This document shows positions 15,820 through 24,751 of a DNA stretch of 64,000 nucleotides, in pieces (the first letter of the stretch is position 1; every line of letters starts with the position of its first letter). The stretch is from Acidobacteriaceae bacterium (GTDB lineage: Bacteria > Acidobacteriota > Terriglobia > Terriglobales > Acidobacteriaceae). The notes beneath the pieces were generated by a model, which saw nothing but the letters and a program-made list of their open reading frames with translations, was not told where the DNA came from and ran no database searches. A program made the position numbers and the translations under genes. The stretch spans positions 1 through 64,000 of the forward strand of contig PKUV01000082.1 of NCBI GenBank assembly GCA_003131315.1, given 5' to 3'.

Positions 15820-16803
15820 ATGTCCGGGCGGAATCGGCGCTTCCTTTTGCGAAGCGTGTACGTGCTTCTTGTTGGTTTGTGCAGCCTCCACCTTCTGGCC
15901 CAGACACCGGCCACGGGGGAGGCAAAGCAGCCCGCACCTGCGAACGAAACCGCTTCGCCCCAATCGCCTCGTCTACTTGCGAATTCCAATGTGAAGCTGG
16001 GCATCGGCGATCTGATCGAGATCAGTGTGTTCGGAGTGCCCGATCTCTCGAGCAAGACGCGCATCAGTGGTTCCGGAGACGTCTACCTTCCACTGATTGA
16101 CTATGTTCACATTGCCAACCTGACAACCGATGAAGCGCAGGAGTTGATCCAAAAGCGGCTGGAGGATGGAGGCTTTGTCCGCGGCCCGCACGTTTCCATT
16201 TTCGTGGACGAATCCGCCTCGCAAGCCATCACGTTGGTGGGAGAGGTCAGTCACCCCGGGGCCTACCCTGCGATTGGTGAGCGCCGGCTTTTCGACTTGA
16301 TCTCGGCGGCGGGAGGATTGAGCGACAAGGCGGGCCGCAACGTGACCATCGAGCATCGCGGAGATCGCGGTCAGAAGGTTGAGCTTCAGCTATCTTCCAA
16401 TCTGGCAGAAGATACCCAGAACAACGTGGATGTGTTTCCGGGAGACACGATCATTGTTTCTCGCGCCGGAATCGTTTACGTCGTCGGCGATGTGAACCGT
16501 CCCAGCGGCTTTCGGATTGAGGACAACGCCCTCAGTGTTCTCAAAGCTCTGGCGCTGGCTGGCGGCAGTACCCGCACGTCTGCCTTGAGCAAAACCAGGA
16601 TCCTGCGCCAGACGCCGAGTGGGATTCAGGAAATTCCCGTCAACCTCAAGAAGGTACTTTATGCTAAGGCGCCGGATATGGCGCTGGTGAAAGGCGACAT
16701 ATTGTTCATACCCGGAAGTGCGGCCAAAGCTGCGGCATATCGCACTGCGGATGCAGCCATGTCGCTGTCCACATCCTTGGCAATCGTGGCGGTTCATCCT
16801 TAG
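15820..16803 (+). CDS. Wza-like polysaccharide export protein (Poly_export + SLBB)
   Basis: A 327-aa exported protein of the outer-membrane polysaccharide export (OPX) family. The N-terminal signal (RRFLLRSVYVLLVGLCSLHLLAQ) is followed by a Poly_export domain (about residues 62-140; LGIGDLIEISVFGVPDLS, GDVYLPLIDYVHIANLT) and two SLBB-type segments (about 145-195, ITLVGEVSHPGAYPAIGERR; and 215-270, VYVVGDVNRPSGFRI). There is no cysteine at the signal cleavage site, so it may not be a lipoprotein like Wza. The C-terminus (MSLSTSLAIVAVHP) is weakly hydrophobic. Together with the Wzc-like protein at 60.5 kb it should carry the polymer across the periplasm and outer membrane. Confidence 0.88.
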   Translation: MSGRNRRFLLRSVYVLLVGLCSLHLLAQTPATGEAKQPAPANETASPQSPRLLANSNVKLGIGDLIEISVFGVPDLSSKTRISGSGDVYLPLIDYVHIANLTTDEAQELIQKRLEDGGFVRGPHVSIFVDESASQAITLVGEVSHPGAYPAIGERRLFDLISAAGGLSDKAGRNVTIEHRGDRGQKVELQLSSNLAEDTQNNVDVFPGDTIIVSRAGIVYVVGDVNRPSGFRIEDNALSVLKALALAGGSTRTSALSKTRILRQTPSGIQEIPVNLKKVLYAKAPDMALVKGDILFIPGSAAKAAAYRTADAAMSLSTSLAIVAVHP

Positions 16804-16883
16804 GGCGTGTGGCGCGGACACTCTTGTCCGCGGCCGTTGCATTTGCCCCGCTTTCGCGGACAAGAGTGTCCGCGCTACACGCC
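16804..16883. repeat. 29-bp-arm inverted repeat at gene junction
   Basis: Arms at 16804-16832 and 16855-16883 match at 28 of 29 positions; each holds GCGGACACTCTTGTCCGC in one orientation, itself a palindrome. The element starts directly after the wza-like stop codon, and its right arm encodes the last residues and the TAG stop of the convergent glycosyltransferase gene. It may terminate transcription from both sides. Confidence 0.8.
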
Positions 16884-18113
16884 GAGCCCTTCAAGCACAG
16901 TGATGTAGTCCCGCGCCGTTTTTTCACGGGAACATTTGTTGACGATGTATTGCCGCCCACTGGCTCCCATTCGTCGTCTGCGCTCGGAGTCCTCCGCCAG
17001 GTCGAGGATCGCTTTCACCAGAGCTTTACTGTTCTCGGGTTCCACAAAAACGCCGCCGCCGGCTTCTTCGACAATCTGTCGGGCCTGCCCGTCGACAGCG
17101 ACGACGACCGGCCGCTCGCACGCCATGTATTCGAGGAGCTTGGTGGGAATCACGGTCTTGAACAGCTCAGTCTTCTTCAGCATGACCAGGCAGAGATCGG
17201 CAGCCGAAACATAGGCGGGAATCCGTTCTCGCGGCTGCTGACCAAGGAAGTGAATGTTGGTGAGTCCGCGCGCAGCGGCGAGTTCCACGATCCGTTGCTT
17301 TTCTGCCCCTTCCCCAATCAGTAAAAACATCGCGTTCGGCAGGGCTGTCTGTAGTTCTTCGGCAGCGGCAATCAAGGTCTCCAGTCCATGCGCATTGCCC
17401 ATCGTGCCGATGTAGCAAATCAGAAACCGATCCTCGAGATTCAGTTGCTTTCGCACTTCCATTGCTGCCGGGTCGAGCCGGAACAGATCGGTCTCCACTC
17501 CATTCTCGACAATGGAAATCTTTGCTGCGGGAACGTTCCAGTACCGCATCAGGTGGCCCTTGAAGGCTGGCGACACGACAACGATGCGGTCGGCGCGACG
17601 GTAAAGAAATCCGGCGATTGCGCCCAGCATGCGATGGAGCAAGGTTCCCTCGCTGCCTGCGCCGACGGCCGCGAGCGATTCCGGCCAAAGATCGCGCACT
17701 TCGAAGACGAAGGGGACGCGCTTCCACCACGCCAGCCACCATCCGGAAAGCGCGCACAGCAATTGCGGAGACGTGGCAATGATCACGTCCGGCGTATGCA
17801 GAACCAATCCGCTGACCGCCGCCGAGACGCAGAACGACGCGTAGTTGCGGATTCTTTCGTGCGCTTTTCGGTTCGGCAAAGGCCAGAGCCACGTGCGAAC
17901 GACGCGCACCCCATCGACAGTCTCCGTGTAGCGAAGGCGGTGGAATCGCGAGCGCCAATCCTCGGGCACGACGCCGGTCGGATGATTTGGAAATCCGGTG
18001 AGGACAGTTACTTCATGCCCCATCCGCGCCCAATGCCGGGACAACTCCACGGCACGCGCAGCGGGCGCTCCCATTTCAGGCGGAAAATATTGCGAGACGT
18101 AGAGAATTTTCAC
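16875..18113 (-). CDS. glycosyltransferase family 4, WbuB-like
   Basis: A GT-B fold retaining glycosyltransferase (GT4) of 412 aa that acts at the cytoplasmic face of the membrane on the lipid-linked glycan. The N-terminal domain begins VKILYVSQYFPPEMGAPA and includes MGHEVTVLTGFPNHPTG, typical of WbuB-like transferases. The C-terminal donor domain has IVENGVETDLF, GTMGNAHGLETLI and EYMACERPVVVAVDG with the family Glu-containing motif. The GTG at 18113 gives the standard family N-terminus; TTG at 18140 is an alternative. It is the last gene of the minus-strand locus. Its stop codon lies within the inverted repeat. Donor and acceptor sugars cannot be read from sequence. Confidence 0.87.
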   Translation of the reverse strand: MKILYVSQYFPPEMGAPAARAVELSRHWARMGHEVTVLTGFPNHPTGVVPEDWRSRFHRLRYTETVDGVRVVRTWLWPLPNRKAHERIRNYASFCVSAAVSGLVLHTPDVIIATSPQLLCALSGWWLAWWKRVPFVFEVRDLWPESLAAVGAGSEGTLLHRMLGAIAGFLYRRADRIVVVSPAFKGHLMRYWNVPAAKISIVENGVETDLFRLDPAAMEVRKQLNLEDRFLICYIGTMGNAHGLETLIAAAEELQTALPNAMFLLIGEGAEKQRIVELAAARGLTNIHFLGQQPRERIPAYVSAADLCLVMLKKTELFKTVIPTKLLEYMACERPVVVAVDGQARQIVEEAGGGVFVEPENSKALVKAILDLAEDSERRRRMGASGRQYIVNKCSREKTARDYITVLEGLGV

Positions 18114-18161
18114 GGGGCTCTGGACAGAAATCCTTGACAAGCGCGCTGGGGACCAAAGTCC

Positions 18162-20369
18162 CTATTCTTTGAAACGATGGCTCTGAAGTCCTCCGACCGA
18201 AATGGGCTGACCTGAAGAACGCGACTCCTCCAAGGCAAATGTGGCCAGCATCGTGGTCACAATCTCCGCGAGAGGGAGGGGACAGTCTCCTCCAGTGCGA
18301 AGGGCGGCGACAAACGCTTCCCATTCACCACGATGACCTTTGTCCTGACGCCACAGTGATCGAAACACTTGCTTCCGCCCCCGGCAAACGAGTTCCAGCC
18401 GGCGAAAATCCTCAAGCACAGCCACCGCGCCACCGCCGAAGACTTCAACCCGTTCTTTCGAATACGATTTATCGCCGTTGGCCAAATAGCTGATCGTGCC
18501 TTGCGACCCATCCGCGAAGCGAAGCGAACTGACCACGTTATCGTTGCTGTATTTACCAGGATTGGCAAGGCTGTGGGCTTGCACCTCAATCGGGGCGGCG
18601 CCCACCAGGAAAGTCAGGAAGTCCACAAAATGGCAGACTTCCCCGATGACGCGGCCACCACCTTGTTCCGGATCATTCAGCCAATGATCGGCAGGAATGA
18701 AGCCGGCATTCACGCGGTAATGCAACGCCAGTGGCTCATGAATCCCTCGAAGAAAACTCTTGAGTCGAAGCGCGAGAGGAGCGAACCTGCGGTTGAAACC
18801 GACCATGAGAAGCGGCTTGCCACCCGATTGCTGGTCCTCGTAGACCCGCACGATGTCGCGCAACTCATCTTCATTCAGGCACAACGGCTTTTCACAGAAG
18901 ACGTGCTTACCGGACTTCAGGGCTGCCAGCACCTGTCTGGCATGCAAATGATGACGGGTGGCGACTACGACGGTGTTGATCGCCGCATCGCCGATCAAGC
19001 TGTCTTCATCGGTGGCACTGTAGTGAAATCCAAACTTCTTCGCGGTGTGATGGGAATGGGAGCCATTGGCGGCGCACACACCGACCAATGTCACACCACC
19101 CACTCGTTTTGCCGCCGGCAATAGTGTGCTGGTGGCGAAGTTGCCCGCCCCCAGCAGTCCGATGGCAACCGATTTCGCGGCGGCAACAGCGGTTGCTTTA
19201 CCGTTCCAGGCCACTGTAACGCGCCGGGTTTCCTCGGCCAGCTCCGGGTAAGTAATCAGGACTCCGAGGAAGGCTTGCTGAGATTTCCCCGTGATGAGGT
19301 CATATGCCGACTGCGCCTGGTCAATCGGAAACCTGTGCGTAATCAAAGCGCCCACATCCACTTTGGCATCGGCGAGAAGCTGGAGAAAAGCCTCCATGTT
19401 GCGAGTCTCCGTCCAGCGCACATAGCCAATAGGGTAATCCACGCCTTTCTGTTCGTACGCTGCGTCATACCGCCCGGGCCCATAGGAGCGGGAAACGCGG
19501 AAGTCCAGTTCCTTCTCGTAAAAAGGCCTGCGCTCGAGGGCCATGCCCACGGTGCCAACCGCGACGATGACGGCGCGGTCCCGGGCCACTTCGGCGGCTA
19601 GATTGACCGGATCGCTGCTGGTCGTCTGCGCTGCAATCAGGACGGCATCCGCGCCACGCCCGCCGGACTGTTGCATGCACGCGTCGCAGAAGGCAGTGGA
19701 GGAGGCACTGGCAGCGTCAGCACCCAGACGCAGCGCCAGGTCGACCCGTCCGCGGTCGATGTCCATCCCTACGACGCGGCAACCTCCCGCCTTGAGAATC
19801 TGCACCAGTAGTTGTCCGAGCAGGCCAAGTCCAATCACAGCGACAATGTCGCCCAACTTGACGTCAGCGGTTCGCACGCCATGCAAGGCGACTGCCCCGA
19901 CCGTAGTTGCTGCGGCGTGATCGAAGCTCACTTCCGAGTCGGGAGGGATCCGCGCCAGCAGCAGGCGCGGGATGCAAGCGAATTCGGCGTGCACGGCGTG
20001 GCCAGCGCCGGCGCAGGCTACTCGATCACCCGGGCAAATGTCAGTGACACCCTCTCCCACGGCGACCACGGTTCCGGCGCTGCTGTAACCGGGGGCGCTG
20101 GGCTGATCCATCCGGCTGCGGACTGCGGCCAGGGCCGCCGCCACGCCGTCCCGGCGGACCTTGTTCCAGACTTCGCGCACGAGGTCGGGACGCATCCTGG
20201 CCTTCTGCAGCAGGTTCTTCCGGGCGAACTCAGATGAGGCCCGCTCAGTCCCGACCGAAACCAAAGAGGCGGCAGTGCGGACCAATACGCAACCCGCAAG
20301 CAATTTCGGAGCGGGAACGTCGACCACTTCGATCTCGCCGCCGCTGACCTGTTGGAGAAGCTGTTTCAT
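18162..20369 (-). CDS. bi-domain oxidoreductase: alcohol dehydrogenase-like + Gfo/Idh
   Basis: A 735-aa fusion. Residues about 1-355 form an MDR/alcohol-dehydrogenase-like domain with APGYSSAGTVVAVGEGV, GDRVACAGAGHAVHAE and a Rossmann motif GLGLLGQLLVQ. Residues about 395-735 form a Gfo/Idh/MocA dehydrogenase with the nucleotide motif GLLGAGNFATST and the EKP signature in VFCEKPLCLNEDE. Such fusions are known from exopolysaccharide loci, often beside heparinase-like proteins as here. A coupled redox change on a nucleotide sugar or polysaccharide uronate is likely, but no substrate is established. The ATG at 20369 was chosen over GTG 20381. It follows the heparinase-like gene by 63 bp. Confidence 0.87.
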   Translation of the reverse strand: MKQLLQQVSGGEIEVVDVPAPKLLAGCVLVRTAASLVSVGTERASSEFARKNLLQKARMRPDLVREVWNKVRRDGVAAALAAVRSRMDQPSAPGYSSAGTVVAVGEGVTDICPGDRVACAGAGHAVHAEFACIPRLLLARIPPDSEVSFDHAAATTVGAVALHGVRTADVKLGDIVAVIGLGLLGQLLVQILKAGGCRVVGMDIDRGRVDLALRLGADAASASSTAFCDACMQQSGGRGADAVLIAAQTTSSDPVNLAAEVARDRAVIVAVGTVGMALERRPFYEKELDFRVSRSYGPGRYDAAYEQKGVDYPIGYVRWTETRNMEAFLQLLADAKVDVGALITHRFPIDQAQSAYDLITGKSQQAFLGVLITYPELAEETRRVTVAWNGKATAVAAAKSVAIGLLGAGNFATSTLLPAAKRVGGVTLVGVCAANGSHSHHTAKKFGFHYSATDEDSLIGDAAINTVVVATRHHLHARQVLAALKSGKHVFCEKPLCLNEDELRDIVRVYEDQQSGGKPLLMVGFNRRFAPLALRLKSFLRGIHEPLALHYRVNAGFIPADHWLNDPEQGGGRVIGEVCHFVDFLTFLVGAAPIEVQAHSLANPGKYSNDNVVSSLRFADGSQGTISYLANGDKSYSKERVEVFGGGAVAVLEDFRRLELVCRGRKQVFRSLWRQDKGHRGEWEAFVAALRTGGDCPLPLAEIVTTMLATFALEESRSSGQPISVGGLQSHRFKE

Positions 20370-20432
20370 ATCGTGTCGCACGGGACGTCGCCCAGCCGCT
20401 CAAAACCTACAACATCCGCAATTGTACGACGG

Positions 20433-22625
20433 CTAACCGCTCGTTCTCACGGTTTGCACGGGCGCCAGACTCACTTGATAAACTTGCGAAGCGTCGCGCG
20501 ACAAGACCAATTGGCGATCGCTCTGCCGAAGCTGAAGCGCTTCGCCGGCCAGAATCACGGTGACAATTCGAACCGGCAAGGGCGCTTGCACATGGTGGAG
20601 GAGAGAAATCGCCGGACAGCGCCCGCCGTAGGTGGGCGATTCCCAGCCCAGCAACTCCTTATCTCCGCACACGATGTTCCCCGCCAGATCCTTTCCGCCG
20701 CGGATGATGGCAGCGCTCCCCGGAGAGCTGGAAAAGACGTTCCAGCGAAAGCGCATCTTTCCCGCTGAGAGGACCGCGCAAAACGGTGAAGCGGCAATCA
20801 CCTCGAACGGCAGGTCTGGCAGCAGCCAGTGCAACCGCAACTCGTGCTCACCCGCACCCAGCAGATCATCCACGATGACCCAGGCGTCTTCAGTGACGCA
20901 CTGGACCATCCGTCGATGTTTCACTCCGAGGCGCCGGTAGCCGTCGTGCTCGCCCTCAAAACAGTCCGGGGAATCCGCGCTCGTGGTGGAGCAAGACGTG
21001 GAGAAAGACGTGGAGAAAGATCGGCCCGATGCCTGGGCCCAATCCACCCAGAGAAAACGGCCGGCGCGCCGCATCTGGTCGCGGCGATCCACCATGACCG
21101 TGTTGTGAACGGCGGTGCCGGCAAGGCCGTTGTTCCAAGGCGGCTCGCCGTTGTAGAGATACGTCCCGGCATCCCGTGCCAGATTGAGGCCGTGCCACCA
21201 CAAGTCCACGTGCAGTTGATCGGCTTGAAAAGGACGGCGCGTGTAGCGCCCTGCTCGCACCAACGCCCAGGAGTTTTCCGTGCCAAGGCGGTGATAGCCC
21301 GCAGTGGAAGAAACCGTGTAAGCAAGTTCGCGCTCCGCCGATTTCGCGGACTTACCGCAAAGCCATAGCGCAGCCTCGTCCCAAGGTCCCGGCTGGAGCG
21401 CGGTCGGACGATCCAGAACGCAGCTTCCAAGCCGCTCCAGAGGACGGAAGTCGCCGTAGTCGCACGCGGCCAACGGAAGTATGTAGCTGCCGTCATTCGA
21501 GCCATGATTGGGTGCGTGTCCGGACTCTGAGTCCACAAACTCACCGATGAACTCGAAGGCTGCGGCCGTGCGCGTGCGGATCTCCGGGTCGAGGTGGATT
21601 TTGTGAATTTCCGAGAGGCGAAGCGTCCAGAGCAGCAGGTGAAGAACCATCCGCTGATAGTTGAATGAATTCTGGAGATAAGCCCCTTCCGGCGTGATCT
21701 GGTCGAGGACCGCTTCCCGCAAGAGCCGTGCACCCTGTTTCTGCCAAGCGGCCGCGTCCCTCAGTTCAGGGTAGAGAGTTCCGGCAGTCCATAGGCCGGC
21801 GGCTTCGCTGAATAGATGATTACTGCGCTGCGATCGTGCGTAGCCCACGGTTTGCATGGTGCGCCAGGCATGCGCGGCGATCATCGACAGCAGCAGCGCT
21901 ACTCGTTGCGGCGTCGTAGCGGGCGAACCGAGGAATGCGTAAAGAGCGAAGGACCACGCCAGAATCCGCAGCGACGATTCCTGCCCACAGATCCAGAGCG
22001 GACCAGACATGGGTGGGCTGTTGCCGGCCCAGTTCTCGGTCGCACTCCAGAAGGCTTCGGGAAACCGCTCGTCGCCGCTGATGGCATAGGCACGGGCCAG
22101 CGGGTAGACGAACAGGAATCTGGACGGTTCCAGAATGAACTTGAGATCGCCGTAGTCGTCGGAGGCAACCCCGGAGGCAAACCCGGAGGCAAACCGCATC
22201 CGTGTCCACGGACGGTCGGGCGAGACGCGCTGGCCCGTAACCGGGTTCTGGAACCATTGGGGAGGAAAACCGCAGGCAAATGACAGCCGGCCAAAGAAGG
22301 GCAGGCTACCTTCGAGAATTCTGTTCGCTTCGGCAACGGCTGATTCTTCGCCGTCCGCGCCGAGAATTTTCTTGAGCTCAGGTGCCAGACTGCGAGAATC
22401 CGAGAAGAAGAAAGGGCGGCCGCCCTGGCGACGAATGCTCAGAAGATCTTCCGGCGAAGTCTTCGGAGCGATGTGTTTCAGGTCCCAGGACTCCCAGCCC
22501 CGGACCGATTGCATGCGGCGCGACATCAGCCCGCTACCGCGCTGCAGTTCATATCCCAAGCGCAAGATACCGTCGCGCACCCCAAATGTCCGGCCGATCT
22601 GCAACAGGGTGCCGAGCCTACCCAT
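20433..22625 (-). CDS. heparinase II/III-like (alginate lyase family) protein
   Basis: A 730-aa protein with an N-terminal alpha/alpha toroid (about residues 120-400; YPLARAYAISGDERF, SNHLFSEAAGLWTAGTLYPE) and a C-terminal heparinase II/III-like beta-sandwich (about 440-700; FQADQLHVDLWWHGLNLARDAGTYLYN, TAVHNTVMVDRRDQM). His, Tyr and Asn residues of the lyase site (LHVD, AVHNTV) are visible. No signal peptide is seen, although relatives act in the periplasm. It may trim or edit a uronate-containing polysaccharide. Its start overlaps the formyltransferase stop by 8 bp, indicating co-translation. A small Ser/Thr insert (FSTSFSTSCSTTSADSPD) is low-complexity. Confidence 0.85.
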   Translation of the reverse strand: MGRLGTLLQIGRTFGVRDGILRLGYELQRGSGLMSRRMQSVRGWESWDLKHIAPKTSPEDLLSIRRQGGRPFFFSDSRSLAPELKKILGADGEESAVAEANRILEGSLPFFGRLSFACGFPPQWFQNPVTGQRVSPDRPWTRMRFASGFASGVASDDYGDLKFILEPSRFLFVYPLARAYAISGDERFPEAFWSATENWAGNSPPMSGPLWICGQESSLRILAWSFALYAFLGSPATTPQRVALLLSMIAAHAWRTMQTVGYARSQRSNHLFSEAAGLWTAGTLYPELRDAAAWQKQGARLLREAVLDQITPEGAYLQNSFNYQRMVLHLLLWTLRLSEIHKIHLDPEIRTRTAAAFEFIGEFVDSESGHAPNHGSNDGSYILPLAACDYGDFRPLERLGSCVLDRPTALQPGPWDEAALWLCGKSAKSAERELAYTVSSTAGYHRLGTENSWALVRAGRYTRRPFQADQLHVDLWWHGLNLARDAGTYLYNGEPPWNNGLAGTAVHNTVMVDRRDQMRRAGRFLWVDWAQASGRSFSTSFSTSCSTTSADSPDCFEGEHDGYRRLGVKHRRMVQCVTEDAWVIVDDLLGAGEHELRLHWLLPDLPFEVIAASPFCAVLSAGKMRFRWNVFSSSPGSAAIIRGGKDLAGNIVCGDKELLGWESPTYGGRCPAISLLHHVQAPLPVRIVTVILAGEALQLRQSDRQLVLSRDASQVYQVSLAPVQTVRTSG

Positions 22626-23445
22626 CGGACCTGCCAGCCACGGAATTCAACCGGCCTTCCTTCAGCCGGCGCGTGGCCACAGCCTTCAACTGCTCATGCA
22701 TCACAAAGAATTGACAATCTTTTTCCCGTCCGGCCTGCGGGACTGGCGCGATCGTGCCGCGGTCAAGGCCGGCCACGGCCTCTGCGATTAACTCGATCCC
22801 CTCGGCGATCATTCTGTTGCGCAAGTCGGCCAGCGAGTCGCAGTCGGCGGCGCCTGCGAATTCGCGGCGCAAGAGGATGGGGCCAGTATCAATGCCGCTG
22901 TCCATGAAATGAATCGTTATGCCAAGGGGAACTCCACACAGGAGAGACCATTCCGGGCTGCTCATGCCGCGGATTTCGGGGAGCAGGGCAAGATGTGAGT
23001 TCAAAATGCCAAGGCGAGGAACTTTCAGCACCTGGTCTCGCAGGATGTTTCCGCCGGTGAAGATCGCCAAATCGGGGGACCACTGCTTTAGTTGCGCTAC
23101 GGCACGCGGTGAGTTCTGATCGCCGCATGTCACGACCGGAAACCCATAGGTACGCGCCACCTCCCGCAAGCCGCGGAATACTCCGTCTCCATGCCGCAAT
23201 GCCCTCTCGAGATAGGGATTCAGCACCTGCTTCCGAAGCGTGGACTTGCCCGGGGCCAGTTTGGCAATGGCATAGTGGAGCGAATCGCGCAGGCCCCATT
23301 GTCCAAGCTTGCGCAACAGCGTGCTGCGGTCCCAGGATGGCAGCGTCAGCGCTCCAACCGGAACGTATCCGAGTTGCGCCAGGCGAGCACTGACGGCACA
23401 GCCGGTTTCGCTGTACGGACTCGAACAGAGAATCGCTACGCGCAT
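22618..23445 (-). CDS. formyltransferase family protein (sugar N-formyltransferase type)
   Basis: A 275-aa protein with a 10-formyltetrahydrofolate-dependent formyltransferase core at about residues 85-240. The catalytic triad of the family is present: Asn and His in GILNSHLALLPEIRG and Asp in SGIDTGPIL. The C-terminal tRNA-recognition domain of Fmt is absent, so a role on an amino sugar is more likely than on Met-tRNA. The N-terminal 80 residues are unusual (TLPSWDRSTLLRKLGQWG, a positively charged helix). The gene overlaps its neighbours by 8 and 10 bp. The ATG starts MRVAILCSSPYSETGC. An amino-sugar substrate is implied by context only. Confidence 0.8.
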   Translation of the reverse strand: MRVAILCSSPYSETGCAVSARLAQLGYVPVGALTLPSWDRSTLLRKLGQWGLRDSLHYAIAKLAPGKSTLRKQVLNPYLERALRHGDGVFRGLREVARTYGFPVVTCGDQNSPRAVAQLKQWSPDLAIFTGGNILRDQVLKVPRLGILNSHLALLPEIRGMSSPEWSLLCGVPLGITIHFMDSGIDTGPILLRREFAGAADCDSLADLRNRMIAEGIELIAEAVAGLDRGTIAPVPQAGREKDCQFFVMHEQLKAVATRRLKEGRLNSVAGRSDG

Positions 23446-24722
23446 CCCGATGCCTCGAACTTTGCCTCGAACTCACGCGTAAGACGCTGCTCCAGCATGA
23501 GCGCGTCGGCCAGGAACTTGCATCCCCAACTGATGAACCGCATCGGTTGGTAAGCTCCCCAAATGGGATACGATCCAGCTACCCCGCCCACCACTCCGCG
23601 GCGGCCCTTGATCGGGAGCAAATGCTTCAGCATCTCGTTCATCTTGAGGGCCGCGTTGAGATAGCGCAGATCGCCAGTCACCTCGAACAAACGCAGCCAG
23701 ACGCAGGACATCTGCGCATTCCCGGTGAGACATGAAAACCGTTGACCGCCTCTAAAGTCCGGCTCGTATGTCCCCAACAATCGCTTGTGGGTCTCAAACT
23801 TGCGTAGTAGAACCCAAGCCGGCTTCGCGGCTGCCTGGATCACGTCGTCGCGCCGGCGCAGGATCCCGCACTCGAGCGTCCCCTGGATCGCGTAAGCGAT
23901 GAAGTGCAGGTACGCAGGATGTCCACGCAGGTTGATACCGTCAATCCAGCCGCTGGGCTGGACGTGTGCCAGCACCCAGTCGATGTTTCTGTCCGCCGCC
24001 GCCGCGTGACGGGGATCGCTGGATTCGGCGGCCAACTGCGCCAGGGCCCACGAAACCATACTGTAGTAGGTGTGGGCGGCTCCCTGATAGGCAGCGTGCC
24101 CGGTCCAGGAGCCATCCGCCTGCTGGATCGCTGCCAACCAATCGCCGGCAGCCACGGCGCGTTCCAGGATTTCCGCGTTTCTGGTCTCGGTGTGCGTTTC
24201 GACGAAGGCGCGAACCAGTCCCTGCAAAATCTGACCGGTATTGAACACAGAGGGCTGGGCGTCGCTGTCGGGGCCACGGAGTCCGCCGGGAAAGGCGCCC
24301 GATGGCATTTGCAGCGAAAGCAGCCAGTGGGTAGCACGTTCAGCGGCATGGCGCGCGGTTGGATCGCCAGTCAGGCGGCCAAAATCGTACAGCGTTGGAA
24401 TGATGTAGCCGGTCACCTCAGGATACAACTCGGAATATCCAGTGAGGAGACTGTAGTACGCTGCGATGCCGCCGTCGGGACGTTGCGCATGGAGAATCCA
24501 GTCAACCACCGATCGCAGCGCATCCGCGACAGGAATGGTTGCGGCCGCGTACGAATAGAGGTGCCGATGTTCGAATGTCGTCCGCAGTTCGTCCGAAGCG
24601 AGCTTAGAAAACAGCTGGACAACACGTTGTGGTGCGCGCAGCAGACCCGCGGCTTCGTTCAGCGCGCGAACGGTTCTGGTGGCCATGAAGTTTCGGCTAG
24701 AACTGGACTCGGGACTGTTCAT
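23436..24722 (-). CDS. alpha/alpha-toroid protein of unknown function (polysaccharide-locus associated)
   Basis: A 428-aa soluble protein of repeated helical hairpins (WILHAQRPDGGIAAYYS, THWLLSLQMPSGAFPGG, WLAAIQQADGSWTGHAAYQ, WVLAHVQPSGWIDGI). The QxxDGS/SG turns resemble terpene-cyclase or six-hairpin glycosidase-type toroids. No signal peptide is seen. No catalytic acid motif (such as DxDD of squalene cyclases) was found. It is co-encoded with the heparinase-like and formyltransferase genes (overlaps of 10 bp or less), so a role in handling oligosaccharide is likely. A TTG at 24755 would give a 4-bp TTGA overlap with the asparagine synthase gene. The ATG at 24722 was chosen but either is possible. 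Confidence 0.7.
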   Translation of the reverse strand: MNSPESSSSRNFMATRTVRALNEAAGLLRAPQRVVQLFSKLASDELRTTFEHRHLYSYAAATIPVADALRSVVDWILHAQRPDGGIAAYYSLLTGYSELYPEVTGYIIPTLYDFGRLTGDPTARHAAERATHWLLSLQMPSGAFPGGLRGPDSDAQPSVFNTGQILQGLVRAFVETHTETRNAEILERAVAAGDWLAAIQQADGSWTGHAAYQGAAHTYYSMVSWALAQLAAESSDPRHAAAADRNIDWVLAHVQPSGWIDGINLRGHPAYLHFIAYAIQGTLECGILRRRDDVIQAAAKPAWVLLRKFETHKRLLGTYEPDFRGGQRFSCLTGNAQMSCVWLRLFEVTGDLRYLNAALKMNEMLKHLLPIKGRRGVVGGVAGSYPIWGAYQPMRFISWGCKFLADALMLEQRLTREFEAKFEASGCA

Positions 24723-24751
24723 CTGGGTCTGCGTTCGCTCGAAGCGTCCGC

